Shown here: in pieces, positions 8,340 to 17,000 of the stretch | How the letters are laid out: every line of letters starts with the position of its first letter | How positions within the stretch are numbered: position 1 is the first letter of the stretch | NCBI RefSeq assembly: GCF_036038375.1 | Contig: NZ_CP107935.1 | Location: forward strand, 10,230,001 to 10,294,000 | Reading direction: 5' to 3' | Source of the DNA: Streptomyces sp. NBC_00414 | GTDB taxonomy: Bacteria > Actinomycetota > Actinomycetes > Streptomycetales > Streptomycetaceae | Length of the DNA: 64,000 bases | Program-made: the position numbers and the translations under genes | Notes under the pieces: generated by a model | Told to the model about the DNA's origin: nothing | Database searches by the model: none | What the model saw: only the letters and a program-made list of their open reading frames with translations

Positions 8340-8978
8340 CGGTATTCGGGTTCGGCCAGGGTACGAGTCGCCGTGCCGGAAGGTGATGTCGAGGAGATCC
8401 TGGTCGACGCTGTGTGCGCGGGCCAGGCCGACGGAAATCACTACGATGAGCAGTGAGGTCTTCTGGAATCTGGTGTAGGCGAGTTTGAGCGCGACGGGTG
8501 TGGCCCAGGGTTCTGGTGCGGACGGTCGGTGCCGGTGAACAGGGCTTCGATACGGTCGGAGGCCGCGGTCGGTCCGGACAGGAACAAGGTCGGCGTCTTG
8601 CCACCGGTGGGCGGCGGACCCATGACACCGCCGTCAATGACGGTTTGCCGCTTGGGGTGATCAGGGCCTCGATGCGCAGCATGCGTTCGGGGCTGATGGC
8701 ACTGGCGTCGACGTACCAGCCGCCGAATCCGTGGGTAGCGACTTCCGGGGCGAGGCCGTCGGCTGCCACGGGCGGGCAGAGGCTGATCACCGTGTCGGCG
8801 CGGTCGAGGAGTTCGGGCAGGGTGCCGACCGGCTCCAGGCCGTATCGCCTCGCACGGGCGACGCTCGACGAGCTTTGGCAGGCCGGGCACCACAGCACCG
8901 CGGCGGCGTTGGGTGCGACGCAGGGGGCGACGGCGGCGCTCATGCTGCCGGGGTGGAGGATGCCGACGACGGGCTGCT
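8340..8978 (-). pseudogene. Frameshifted 6-phosphogluconate-dehydrogenase-like NAD-binding protein
   Basis: In order on the minus strand: VVGILHPGSM (beta-hydroxyacid-dehydrogenase-type nucleotide loop), RRYGLEPVGTLPELLDRADT, VISLCPPVAA, WYVDASAISPERM, then in a second frame TVIDGGVMGPPPTGG and TPTLFLSGP, then in a third frame ALKLAYTRFQKTSLL and GLARAHSVDQDLLD. This is the fold of NAD(P)-dependent oxidoreductases with a C-terminal DUF1932-type domain. The start codon also seems lost: ATACCCAGCAG stands where ATGACCCAGCAG would give MTQQPVVG. It directly follows the HAD gene and was probably its operon partner. Confidence 0.75.
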
Positions 8979-8983
8979 GGGTA

Positions 8984-9637
8984 TCAGGGCTGCTCCGCGG
9001 AGTGGGTGAGGAGGTAGTCGACGGCGTCGGTGACGTCGTCCACGGTGTGGTGGGGTGTGGTGAGTCCGTCGGGCCAGGGTCGGCCGCGTACCCAGATGGT
9101 GCGCAGGCCGGCGTTGTGGCCACCGGTGATGTCGGTGTGCGGGTTGTCTCCGGTCATCCAGTCGCCGGGGGTGAGTTGGGTGCCGCATCGTGCGGCGGCG
9201 AGTTCGAAGAGCCGAGGGTCGGGTTTGCGGACGTCGATGTCGCCGGAGGCGGCGATCCCGTCGATCAGGTCGGCGAGGCCGGCGGCGCGGATCTTGGCGC
9301 GCTGGATGTCGCTGGCTCCGTTGGTGGCGACGCCGATACTCCAGCCGGCCGTCTTGAGGTGGGTCAGGCTGGTGAGGACGGCGGGGCGGCAGGTGACGGC
9401 GGCTGCCATGCGGTCGACGTAGACGCGCCACAGATGGCCGGCAGACTCGTTGAGGTCGAAGGTGGCGGTGAGGCGGTCGAAGTCGCTGCGGTCGGCTCGG
9501 TCGGCGAGTTCGGTGAGCAGCCAGTGTTCGATGTCCGGGCCGTAGCCGTGGTCGTGGCTGAGGGTGGCTATGGCGTCCGCGAAGGCAGCCGTGCGATCGA
9601 CCAGGGTGCCGTCCAGGTCGAAGAGGGCGAGGCGCAT
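8984..9637 (-). CDS. HAD-family hydrolase
   Basis: 217 residues beginning MRLALFDLDGTLVD, so the catalytic nucleophile Asp7 and acid/base Asp9 of HAD motif I are present. Motif II is the VATNGASDIQRAK region and the acidic motif IV is GDNPHTDITGG. A helical cap sits between (WLLTELADRADRSDFDRL). Most proteins of this size and cap type (subfamily IA) are phosphatases for small phosphorylated metabolites. I choose the internal ATG at 9637 because the motif starts there; a longer frame upstream has no family support. Followed by a decayed dehydrogenase gene. Confidence 0.85.
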   Translation of the reverse strand: MRLALFDLDGTLVDRTAAFADAIATLSHDHGYGPDIEHWLLTELADRADRSDFDRLTATFDLNESAGHLWRVYVDRMAAAVTCRPAVLTSLTHLKTAGWSIGVATNGASDIQRAKIRAAGLADLIDGIAASGDIDVRKPDPRLFELAAARCGTQLTPGDWMTGDNPHTDITGGHNAGLRTIWVRGRPWPDGLTTPHHTVDDVTDAVDYLLTHSAEQP

Positions 9638-9941
9638 GCCGGCGACCCTATCCGGGTGGCCAACTGCACTGATCTTCCTTCGACAGGATCTCGTACCTGT
9701 AGACCCTTGGCAGGAAGGCTCTATGGCGGACTTCATGGCGGAGTGGCAGAGACGACAGGTGGCCGGTCCTCGCAGGCAAGGTAGGACGGCTGCCGAGCTC
9801 GGCCATTGGCCGGTGCCAGCCCAACGACTGCGTCACCAGCCAATACGACGATGGTGAGACGTACATCGTCCAGTATGGCCGCAAGGCCACCGCGGTCATA
9901 GTGGACAAGAAACGACGTGTCTCCTTGGGCGGTGGTCGAGC
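9638..9941. other. Short intergenic stretch, possible small relic
   Basis: A short plus-strand frame opens with ATG at 9723, and after a shift a second frame reads DCVTSQYDDGETYIVQYG and KATAVIVDKKRR to a stop at 9944. Together these may be a decayed small protein; not recognised. Confidence 0.25.
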
Positions 9942-10790
9942 CTAGAGACAGAGGGCGGTCCGTACGAGGTCGGCGACGGCACGGATACGACTGTGCGGGG
10001 GCCAGGCGATCACCGTGGTGACCGCCGGTGCGTCCACGATCGGTACGGCGACCACGTCGTCACGCAGCTGCGATCGACAGGAATCCAGTACCGTCATCAA
10101 CGTCCGGCCGAGGGAGACGAGCTGCAGGAGTTGCGTATGACTCTGCGCTTCGGGGCCGGGCCCGGCCGGGTAGGTTCCGTCAGGTCCGGGCCAGCGGGGT
10201 GCCGGTAGATCCGGCACATCGGTCAGGTCGTCAAGGCGCAGGTCCTTGCTGGTGGTGAGTACGTGCCCGGCCGGGAGGACCGCGATCTGCCCCTCGGTGA
10301 GGAGTGCTTCGGTGTCGAAGCCCGCGGTGTCGTCGAAGGGCTGGTGGAGGATCGCCACGTCCGCCCGGCCGTTGCGCAGAAGCCGTCCCTGTTCGCCGGG
10401 ACCGCAGAGCACGACGTCGACGCGTACGGAACCTGGTTCGGCGGCGTAGGCGTGCAGCAGTTTCGCCAGTAGTTGGCTGGAGGCGCCGGTTTTGGTGGCC
10501 AAGACGATGCTTGGCTCACCGGCCGCGGCGAGGGCGGCGCGTCGGGTGCGGTGCTCCGCGGCCTCCACCGCATCCAGAGCCACGCGCCCTTCGTGCAGCA
10601 GGACGGTGCCGGCTTCGGTCAAGGTCACCGAACGGCTGGTGCGCTGAAGCAGCGCGGCGCCCAGTCGGCGTTCGAGCTGGCTGATGGCGCGCGACAGCGG
10701 CGGCTGGGCGATGCCCAGGCGCTGGGCCGCCCGGCCGAAGTGAAGTTCTTCGGCGACGGCGATGAAGTAGTGCAACTCCCGGGTCTCCAC
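9942..10790 (-). CDS. LysR-family transcriptional regulator
   Basis: 282 residues with the canonical N-terminal winged helix (METRELHYFIAVAEELHFGRAAQRL, then QPPLSRAISQLE) at residues 1-60, a linker helix, and a periplasmic-binding-like effector domain (PSIVLATKTGAS, GRADVAILHQPF, IAVLPAGHVL). Such proteins bind a small-molecule inducer and usually control the divergent gene. Here the divergent neighbour is a broken SDR gene (10897), so the original target may be lost; the reductase and hydrolase beyond it are candidates. The ATG overlaps nothing, and the 106-base gap to the SDR would hold the operator. Confidence 0.9.
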   Translation of the reverse strand: METRELHYFIAVAEELHFGRAAQRLGIAQPPLSRAISQLERRLGAALLQRTSRSVTLTEAGTVLLHEGRVALDAVEAAEHRTRRAALAAAGEPSIVLATKTGASSQLLAKLLHAYAAEPGSVRVDVVLCGPGEQGRLLRNGRADVAILHQPFDDTAGFDTEALLTEGQIAVLPAGHVLTTSKDLRLDDLTDVPDLPAPRWPGPDGTYPAGPGPEAQSHTQLLQLVSLGRTLMTVLDSCRSQLRDDVVAVPIVDAPAVTTVIAWPPHSRIRAVADLVRTALCL

Positions 10791-10896
10791 TCGATCAGGC
10801 TACTCGCGAGTCCTTCTTCATCGATACCTCTGCGGTATCGCTCAAGACCCATACGGTGTTGGACGCCGCACCCGTCCCGACCGCAGCATTCTTGAC

Positions 10897-11629
10897 ATGA
10901 CCGCAAGCAAGACCGCTCTGGTGACCGGGGCGAACAAGGGCATCGGCTACCAGATCGCGGCCGAGCTGGGCACGCTGGGCCACAGCGTCGGAGCGGGTAC
11001 CCGCGACCGGACGCGACGCGATGAGGCAGTCGCGGACTGCGCGCGGCGGGCGTCGACGCCTTCGGTGTCCCGCTGGACGTCACCGACGACCGCAGCGTCG
11101 CCGAGGGAGGGGGCCGAACTGATCGCCGAACGTGTCGGGCGCCTGGACGCCCTCGTCAACAATGCCGGATCACCGGCGGGTAGCCGCAGCAGCCGAGCAC
11201 CGTCGACCCCGCCGTCATCCGCACGGTCGTGGAGGCCGACGTCATCGGCGTCCTCCGGGTCATCAACGCCGTGCTGGCGTTGCTGCGTTGTGCACCGTCA
11301 CCGCGGATCGTGAACCTGTCCAGCAGCGTCGGTTCCTTGACCTCTCGGTCCGGACCGGGCAGCGATTCCACCACCGGTCCCGTCGTCGTGGCCTACGTCC
11401 CTCGAAGACTTTCCTGAACGCGGTAACCCTGCAGTACGTGCAGGAACTGGCCGAGACGAACATCCTCGTCAACTGCGCGTGCCCAGGGGTCGTGGCCACC
11501 GACCTCAACGGCTTCCGCGGTGTGCGCAGCCCCCGGGAAGGTGCCGCGACCGTGATCCGCTTGGCGACCCTGACCGACGGCGGTCCCTCCGGCGGGTTCT
11601 TCGAGGACGCGGGCGTCATCCCTTGGTGA
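10897..11629 (+). pseudogene. Frameshifted short-chain dehydrogenase
   Basis: Starts well with an SDR Rossmann loop (TALVTGANKGIGYQIAAEL) and later regains known blocks in other frames: GRLDALVNNAG, VIGVLRVINAVLALL, RIVNLSSSVGSL, then FLNAVTLQYVQELA and VNCACPGVVATDLN, ending GGFFEDAGVIPW. Breaks occur at about 11040, 11170-11230 and 11390-11410. The catalytic Tyr/Lys step (normally YxxxK) falls at a frame break: VVAY is followed by a shift before SKTFLNA. Product expected inactive unless these are assembly errors. Divergent from the LysR gene. Confidence 0.85.
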
Positions 11630-11811
11630 CGCCACCGAAGAACCGGACGGCAGTTCCTGGCTGAGCCCTGCGGATGCCGTGGCCGGTTGACTCCGACATG
11701 AGGTTCACCCCCGCGCGACCCACTTGCAGAAGGTCTTCATCGCTCATCCATCGCTCATCCGTCGTCGTGACACGTCGTCGTGCATCCCACCACCCCCACA
11801 GGAAGAAATTC

Positions 11812-12411
11812 ATGAACATCGCTGTCCTCGGCACCGGCAAGGTCGGCACGGCACTCGGCACCCGGCTGTCCTCTGCCGGTCATCAGGTCGTCTACGGATC
11901 GCGCACGCGTGCCGGTGAGAAAAGAACCCTCACCCACCGTGAAGCCGTCGCCTCAGCCGACGTGGTTGTCACCGCACTTCCCGGCACCGAAGTCGTCACC
12001 ACTCTGAAGGAGATCGGGGAAGACGTCCTCGGCGAGAAGGTGGTGCTGGACCCGTCGGCTGCGTTCACCCCGCAGATGACGATGGCCTACCCCGGTGACA
12101 GTGTGGCCCAGCAGATGCAGAAGCGGTTCCCACGGACGCGGGTGGTGAAGACGCTCAACACGATGAACTTCACCATCATGGTCGACCCGCTGGCCTCCCT
12201 CCCGCAGGCGACCGCCTTCGTCAGCGGGGATGACGTCGCGGCCAAGACCGTCGTCACCGACCTGCTCGCCGACCTGGGATGGCCCCGCGGTTCCATCCTC
12301 GACCTGGGCGGCGTCGAGACTGCCCTGGCCACCGAGCACGCCGCACCGTTGTTCTTCGCCACCGCCCGGTCCCTGGGAACCGCGCATTTCAACCTCTCCA
12401 TCTCCCGGTGA
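11812..12411 (+). CDS. NADPH-dependent F420 reductase-like protein
   Basis: 199 residues. Opens directly with the nucleotide loop (MNIAVLGTGKVGTALGTRL) and has SADVVVTALPGTEVV, KVVLDPSAAF and RVVKTLNTMNFTIMVDP, features of the F420_oxidored / NAD(P)-binding family that includes F420H2:NADP+ oxidoreductase and many stand-alone reductases. The substrate is unknown. ATG at 11812 is preceded by AGGAAG. A further SDR fragment continues in the same frame right after its stop (see 12415-12687), then the alpha/beta hydrolase. The set probably descends from one LysR-controlled oxidoreductase operon. Confidence 0.83.
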   Translation: MNIAVLGTGKVGTALGTRLSSAGHQVVYGSRTRAGEKRTLTHREAVASADVVVTALPGTEVVTTLKEIGEDVLGEKVVLDPSAAFTPQMTMAYPGDSVAQQMQKRFPRTRVVKTLNTMNFTIMVDPLASLPQATAFVSGDDVAAKTVVTDLLADLGWPRGSILDLGGVETALATEHAAPLFFATARSLGTAHFNLSISR

Positions 12412-12414
12412 CAA

Positions 12415-12687
12415 GCGCGCCACGACATCGACCAACGGGTCGAGCACCAGCAGGAGCTGCTGGAGTCAGGGTTCGACCCCACCTCGACGGTCGACGACAT
12501 CCCGCGCGGAGTGGACCTCACCGGCCACCACATCATGCTCGCTGCCGGACACACCGGATTCGGCGCCGTCGTACCGAAGGCATTGGCTGCCATCGGCGCC
12601 TCGGTCACCGCGGGCGGCCGCGATCCTCCGCGCGCCTCGGCTGCGGAACACGTCCACTTTCCAAACCAGTCAGGACCATCATCATGA
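12415..12687 (+). pseudogene. N-terminal fragment of an SDR
   Basis: In frame with, but beyond the stop of, the preceding gene: HDIDQRVEHQQELLE, then FDPTSTVDDIPRGVDLTGHH, MLAAGHTGFG and ALAAIGASVTAGGRDP, matching the leader and Rossmann region of actinobacterial SDRs. No start codon at the expected place, and the frame ends without a catalytic domain, overlapping the next gene's start. Confidence 0.65.
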
Positions 12688-13649
12688 ATACTCCGTTCAC
12701 CGAAACCGCCGGCCTGCCCGTCAACGCCGCCCAGCCCGTCGTCACCTACAGCCCGGTGACGTTCAGCGTGCCTGGCCGCCCGGTTCCGCTGGATATCAAG
12801 GTCTCCGCACCGGTCGGCGGGGAGAACCTGCCCGTCATCCTGTTCTCCCACGGCCATGGGGCATCGAACTTCCTCGCCTCTCTCAACGGCTACGGTCCGC
12901 TCGCCAACTTCTGGGCCGCTCACGGAGCCGTTGTCCTGCAGCCCAGTCACCTGGACTTCCCCGGCCTGGGGTTGCGCGACGACGTGTCGGCCGGAGCCCC
13001 GCTGTTCTGGCGTGCGCGGGTGGAAGACATGCACTTCATCCTCGACCACCTTGAGGACATCGAATCGATCGTGCCGGGACTTCGTGGCCGGGTGGATCGG
13101 ACGAAGATCGCAGCGGTGGGGCATTCGATGGGAGGCCACACCGTCGGGATGCTCTCCGGCATGACCGTGACCGACCCTCACGACGGCACCGTCTTCGACC
13201 TGCGCGACGAGCGGATCACAGCCAGTGTCATCATGGCCGGCCCGGGCGCGGGTGAGGATCTCGCGGCGCCGGCCGCGGAACGCTTCCCCGAGCTGGCCGG
13301 GACGACCTTTTCGCAGATGACCAAGCAGTCTCTCGTGGTCGTCGGCGAGAACGACCACAACCCGGTGTTCAGCGAGCGGAAGACATGGCGCGCCGACGCC
13401 TACTGGCGGAGTCCGGGCCAGAACAAGACGCTGCTCACCCTCTTCGAAGCCGAGCACATACTCGGTGGCGTCTCGGGATACGACGCCGCCGAAACCACCG
13501 ACGAGAACCCCGAACGCGTAGCCGCGCTGCGGGCACTCGTCTGGGCCTACCTCCGCAGTGCGATGGACCCGAGCGATCCCGCCTGGACCGATGCCTGCGC
13601 AGCCCTGGCCGCCCAGCCCACCCCATGGGGCCGCGTCGAAGCGAGGTAG
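12684..13649 (+). CDS. Alpha/beta hydrolase (chlorophyllase / PAF-acetylhydrolase-like)
   Basis: 321 residues, no signal peptide. An oxyanion-side strand (PVILFSHGHGASN) is followed by the nucleophile elbow AVGHSMGG with Ser148, and a late AEHILGG His in the right place for the catalytic base; VVGENDHNP supplies the likely acid. The block layout (ILFSHG, then a lid of about 80 residues before the elbow) is like dienelactone-hydrolase, chlorophyllase and PAF-acetylhydrolase relatives, which cleave esters. ATG chosen at 12684 with AGGA upstream. It is last in a row of redox genes and remnants and may have shared their regulation by the LysR protein. Confidence 0.85.
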   Translation: MNTPFTETAGLPVNAAQPVVTYSPVTFSVPGRPVPLDIKVSAPVGGENLPVILFSHGHGASNFLASLNGYGPLANFWAAHGAVVLQPSHLDFPGLGLRDDVSAGAPLFWRARVEDMHFILDHLEDIESIVPGLRGRVDRTKIAAVGHSMGGHTVGMLSGMTVTDPHDGTVFDLRDERITASVIMAGPGAGEDLAAPAAERFPELAGTTFSQMTKQSLVVVGENDHNPVFSERKTWRADAYWRSPGQNKTLLTLFEAEHILGGVSGYDAAETTDENPERVAALRALVWAYLRSAMDPSDPAWTDACAALAAQPTPWGRVEAR

Positions 13650-14347
13650 CCGCGGTGAACTGAATTCGGAAGTGCGGGCCGGGTTGTCGGCGTACTCGCG
13701 GAAAGCGGCTCTGGCAAGTTCCGTGAAGCTGGAAAGTGCCACCTTGCCCAGTACGCCGACGGGGCGCAGGGACGGTGTCCCACCTGCGGGGCGCCAGTCT
13801 CCGTGCGCAAGCGTACGCAGTCGGCGTACTGCGCACCGAAGTGCCGTACGGGCATGGCGGATGTGCCCTGGGCCGCTGCAGGGGCTGTGGCGGCACATGG
13901 CCGACGCGGTCTCGGGGTGGTGGTGCCAGAACTGGTGTCCTGGCACCACCGGCTGACGTGGGCGCTGGGCCGGTCGGTGACGACGTCGTCCACGTGCCGC
14001 TATCCGCAGACGTGGCAGAAGTCCTGTTGGCCGGCGTGTGAACTGTCGGCCGGCACGACGGTGCGGTGAGCTCGGTTGGCTTCGGTGAGTGCCGCCTGCC
14101 GTTGGCCGGTTGTGGCCAGGGTGTCGGCGTGGACGATCCGGAACAGGGCTTCGGTCGGGGTGCCGACCTTGAACTTGGCACGGTTCAGACCGGTTTCGGC
14201 GAGTCCTAGCCGTGAATGCCAAGGCCCTTCAGGAAGGTGAGGCGGGGGCTATCCCTGCTGAGAACTGTCGCCAGCCGAGGCTGAGGACGAAAGCAGCTGT
14301 CCCAAACGATCGCCCGCTACGGCCGTGTGGAACGCCGCCACTTGTTT
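13650..14347. other. Gene-free stretch with two protein relics
   Basis: On the plus strand around 13770-13860 one frame encodes a short zinc-ribbon (CPTCGAPVSVRKRTQ, AYCAPKCR; CxxC...CxxxC) of the kind found in actinomycete integrative-element and small regulatory proteins. On the minus strand about 14205-14030 another frame gives a coding-like GLAETGLNRAKFKVGTP, TEALFRIVHADTL and a final FCHVCG before a stop. Neither has a plausible start or full length. Confidence 0.4.
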
Positions 14348-14367
14348 TTTACCGAACGTTCGGTAAA
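14348..14367. promoter_or_regulatory. Perfect 20-bp palindromic TetR operator
   Basis: TTTACCGAAC followed immediately by its own complement ends eight bases before the ATG of the TetR gene. The position and symmetry are those of an autoregulatory TetR operator; binding there would occlude the transcription start and translation start region. Confidence 0.8.
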
Positions 14368-14375
14368 GTAACAGC

Positions 14376-14933
14376 ATGGGACGGACGGCGAGTGTCGACG
14401 ATGAAGTGATCCATGCCCGGCTCGCCGAGGTCTTCCGGGCCAACGGGTACGCCGGAGCATCACTGTCCGACCTGTCGCGGGCAACAGGGCTGCAACGCGC
14501 GAGCCTCTACCACCGCTTCCCGGACGGGAAGCCGGCCATGGCGGCCGCCGTCCTCACGAGCATGGAGTCCCATTTCGGCGAGATCTTCGAGCTGCTCGCT
14601 TCGGAACCGGACGTCGCCGAAGGCGTTGCCGAGATGGCACGGCGGATGGCACTCGTCTACAGGGACGGCCGGATGGCCTGCGTCCTCGACACGATGACAC
14701 TGATCGGGGCGCCGCAGGACATCAGGGCCCACGCCGCCCGGCTCGCCCGAGCGTGGCTCCAGGCCATGGCCGGCGCCGCCGTCCGGGCCGGTGCGGCCGA
14801 ACAGGACGCGCAGCGCCGGGCGCGTGCCGCCCTCATCCGTATCGAGGGTGCTCTGGTGGTGGCGCGCGTCCTGGACGACCCTTCCGTTTTCGAGCAGGTC
14901 CTGGGTGAGCTGCCCGACCTGCTCGCACGCTGA
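14376..14933 (+). CDS. TetR/AcrR-family transcriptional regulator
   Basis: 185 residues with the usual N-terminal helix-turn-helix (LAEVFRANGYAGASLSDLSRA, TGLQRASLYHRFPDGK) and an all-helical ligand domain. A perfect palindrome lies just upstream, so autorepression is likely. The PNPOx-type gene starts 15 bases after its stop behind its own strong ribosome site, so both are probably one transcript and the enzyme is its target. The ligand is unknown; the HRFPDGK recognition end resembles the group that controls small redox or antibiotic-stress operons. Confidence 0.92.
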   Translation: MGRTASVDDEVIHARLAEVFRANGYAGASLSDLSRATGLQRASLYHRFPDGKPAMAAAVLTSMESHFGEIFELLASEPDVAEGVAEMARRMALVYRDGRMACVLDTMTLIGAPQDIRAHAARLARAWLQAMAGAAVRAGAAEQDAQRRARAALIRIEGALVVARVLDDPSVFEQVLGELPDLLAR

Positions 14934-14948
14934 TCAAGGAGGCATCTC

Positions 14949-15854
14949 ATGGCAGTGCGCGCAGAACACGCTGGTGAGCAGGCGGTCCAGCAAAGGGCTC
15001 AGGAGGGTGGCCCCGGATGGGGATCGCCGATGTTCGGCCCGGAGATCCCGCACGGATTCCACCCCTTCATCCGCGCCCAGCAGATGCTGATCGTCGCGGC
15101 CGCCGACGACACCGGCGCCGTCTGGTCGTCGATCGTGACGGGACATCCCGGTTTCGCCCGGCCGGTGGACGACCGAACCCTCGACATCCGCGCGCTGCCC
15201 GCCCCCGGTGATCCGCTCCACCATGCCTTTGACGCGGAACGTGCCGTCGGCGTGCTCGCCCTGCATCCGCAGACCCAGCGCCGTATCCGCGCGAACGGCG
15301 TGGCCGGACGCCATGGCGCCGGCCTGCGCATGACCACCGGGCAAGTGTTCGGCAACTGCCCGAAATACCTGCAGAAGCGCGTCATCACCGAGTCCGCCGA
15401 TGCCACGCCGCCCGGGGAAGCCCGCACCGGCAAGGAACTCAGCGACGTCCAGCGGCGCTGGATCGAGCAGGCGGACACCTTCTTCATCGCCAGCCACACC
15501 GCCGAGCACGGCGCCGACGCGTCACACCGCGGCGGCATGCCGGGCTTCGTCACCGTCGCGGGATCCCGCACATTGCGCTGGCCCGACTACACCGGCAACC
15601 AGTTCTACATGACGCTGGGCAATCTGCACCTCGACCCCGCGTGCGGCCTGCTGTTTCTCGACTGGGAGCGTGGCCACACCCTGCAACTCACCGGCACCGG
15701 CAGGATCGACTGGGACCCCCGCAGTGCCGCCGCGTACTCAGGGGCGCTGCGCGTGGTCGAGTTCGACATCGACAGCGTGGTGCAGGTCGACCACGCCAGC
15801 CCGCTGCGATGGGAACTCCAGGACTACTCCCGGTTCAACCCGCCTGTCGCCTGA
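14949..15854 (+). CDS. Pyridoxamine 5'-phosphate oxidase-type flavin protein
   Basis: 301 residues, ribosome site AAGGAGG six bases before ATG. The C-terminal half has the split-barrel FMN-binding layout seen in PNPOx-like proteins (DTFFIASHTAEHGADASHRGG, GFVTV, TLRWPDYTGNQFYMTLGNL, PACGLLFLDW, TLQLTGTG). The N-terminal 130 residues look like a second, degenerate copy of the barrel (MLIVAAADDTGAVWSSIVTG, RTLDIRALP). Such duplicated proteins are known in actinobacteria; they bind FMN or F420 and act on unknown small molecules. Second gene of the TetR operon. Confidence 0.85.
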   Translation: MAVRAEHAGEQAVQQRAQEGGPGWGSPMFGPEIPHGFHPFIRAQQMLIVAAADDTGAVWSSIVTGHPGFARPVDDRTLDIRALPAPGDPLHHAFDAERAVGVLALHPQTQRRIRANGVAGRHGAGLRMTTGQVFGNCPKYLQKRVITESADATPPGEARTGKELSDVQRRWIEQADTFFIASHTAEHGADASHRGGMPGFVTVAGSRTLRWPDYTGNQFYMTLGNLHLDPACGLLFLDWERGHTLQLTGTGRIDWDPRSAAAYSGALRVVEFDIDSVVQVDHASPLRWELQDYSRFNPPVA

Positions 15855-16016
15855 CCGGTCGACGCGAAGAGCAGCCCCGCGTGTGGATCAGTGGTCCGTT
15901 CCGCGCTGCGGAAGTCGTTCCGGTACGAGGCGTGTTGCCTGCCGCCGTGGCGCAAGGTCTGTCGCCGCGCCCGTCGTACCTTCACCATGAGGGAACTGCT
16001 CGGTACCGGACCACCG

Positions 16017-16718
16017 ATGACCCTGGGAGGGGCCGTGAGACGTCTGCACACCTGCCTGGCGATGCTGACCACAGCCGTGATGGCTGTGGTCACCCTGCTC
16101 TTCGGCACCGTTCCGTCCGCCACCGCCCTGCAAGTGACGACCATCCGGGGCGGCACCATGCTCTACGCGGCCACCGGCGCGCAATGTGTCATCGGCTTCA
16201 ACGCGAGGAGCAACGGCGTCTTCTACGGCGTGATGGTCGGCCACTGCTCAGGCACCCACACCACGACCTGGTACGCCGACGCGGCCCGCACCGTGCAGGT
16301 AGGGGTCACCGCCGGCGCGTCCTTCCCCATCGACGACTACGGGGTGGTCCGCTACACGTCCGCCACACTGAACCTGCCCGGTGACATCGCGCTCGGCGGG
16401 GGCGTCTACCAGGACATCACCGGGGTGGCGAGCCCGGCGGTCGGGCAGTCGCTCTGCCACGTCGGTCGTACCAGCGGTGTCCACTGCGGGAGGGTGACCG
16501 CGGTGAACGCCACGGTCAACTACTCCGAGGGCACTGTCTACGGCCTGGTCCGGTCCACCACATGTGCGGAGGCCGGCGACACGGGGGCCCCGGCGTACTC
16601 CGGCACCCTGGCCGTCGGCTTCCTGGTCGGATCCAGCGGCAACTGCACCTCCGGCGGGATCTCCTACCACCAGCCCGTCGCGGAGGTCGTGTCGCACTTC
16701 GGCCTCACCGTGTACTGA
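16017..16718 (+). CDS. Secreted S1E-type chymotrypsin-like protein with Thr at the catalytic Ser
   Basis: 233 residues from the ATG at 16017 (weak ribosome site; GTG 16035 is an alternative). Signal peptide MAVVTLLFGTVPSATA. The fold is that of streptogrisins: GHCSG (His76), IDDYGVVRY (Asp106 or 107), and three cysteine pairs at the family positions (57/77, 147/157, 183/210). The nucleophile motif is GDTGAP, not GDSGGP: codon 189 is ACG (Thr), one base from TCG (Ser). There is no pro-domain between signal and protease domain, unlike most streptogrisins. It could be a non-catalytic binding protein, a slow Thr-dependent protease, or an enzyme recently inactivated; sequence around the site is otherwise conserved. 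Confidence 0.85.
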   Translation: MTLGGAVRRLHTCLAMLTTAVMAVVTLLFGTVPSATALQVTTIRGGTMLYAATGAQCVIGFNARSNGVFYGVMVGHCSGTHTTTWYADAARTVQVGVTAGASFPIDDYGVVRYTSATLNLPGDIALGGGVYQDITGVASPAVGQSLCHVGRTSGVHCGRVTAVNATVNYSEGTVYGLVRSTTCAEAGDTGAPAYSGTLAVGFLVGSSGNCTSGGISYHQPVAEVVSHFGLTVY

Positions 16719-16949
16719 GGATCGGTCCGCACTCGTCAAGGGCCTGCCGTTCGAGAGGACACAAGCCCATCGGTGTGCGGGGCGTCCCCTGGGCTCGCCA
16801 TGGCGCGCGGGCACGTACCTGGGCGCGCACGGAGTCCTGATGGCTGCGACTGCCGCCCGTCTCCAACTGCCGCTTCGAGCAACCGGGCTGACGCCCCATC
16901 GGCTCTGTCCACCCTCGAAGGATCGACTTCGCCACGTCGGCCCGAATAA

Positions 16950-16965
16950 AAGAACGGTCGTTCTT
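16950..16965. promoter_or_regulatory. Palindromic TetR operator
   Basis: AAGAACG-GT-CGTTCTT has perfect 7-base arms around a 2-base centre, 35 bases before the TetR ATG at 17001; a further half site CGTTCT sits at 16973-16978. Likely autoregulatory operator. Confidence 0.7.
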
Positions 16966-17000
16966 GACTGATCGTTCTCTTATTGCGTACGGTTACGGGC

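Noticed and set aside
12087..14222. A 711-codon open frame on the minus strand opposite the F420-like and hydrolase genes
   Set aside because: It is the antisense shadow of well-supported plus-strand genes; the translation has no domains and the opposite strand has motifs.
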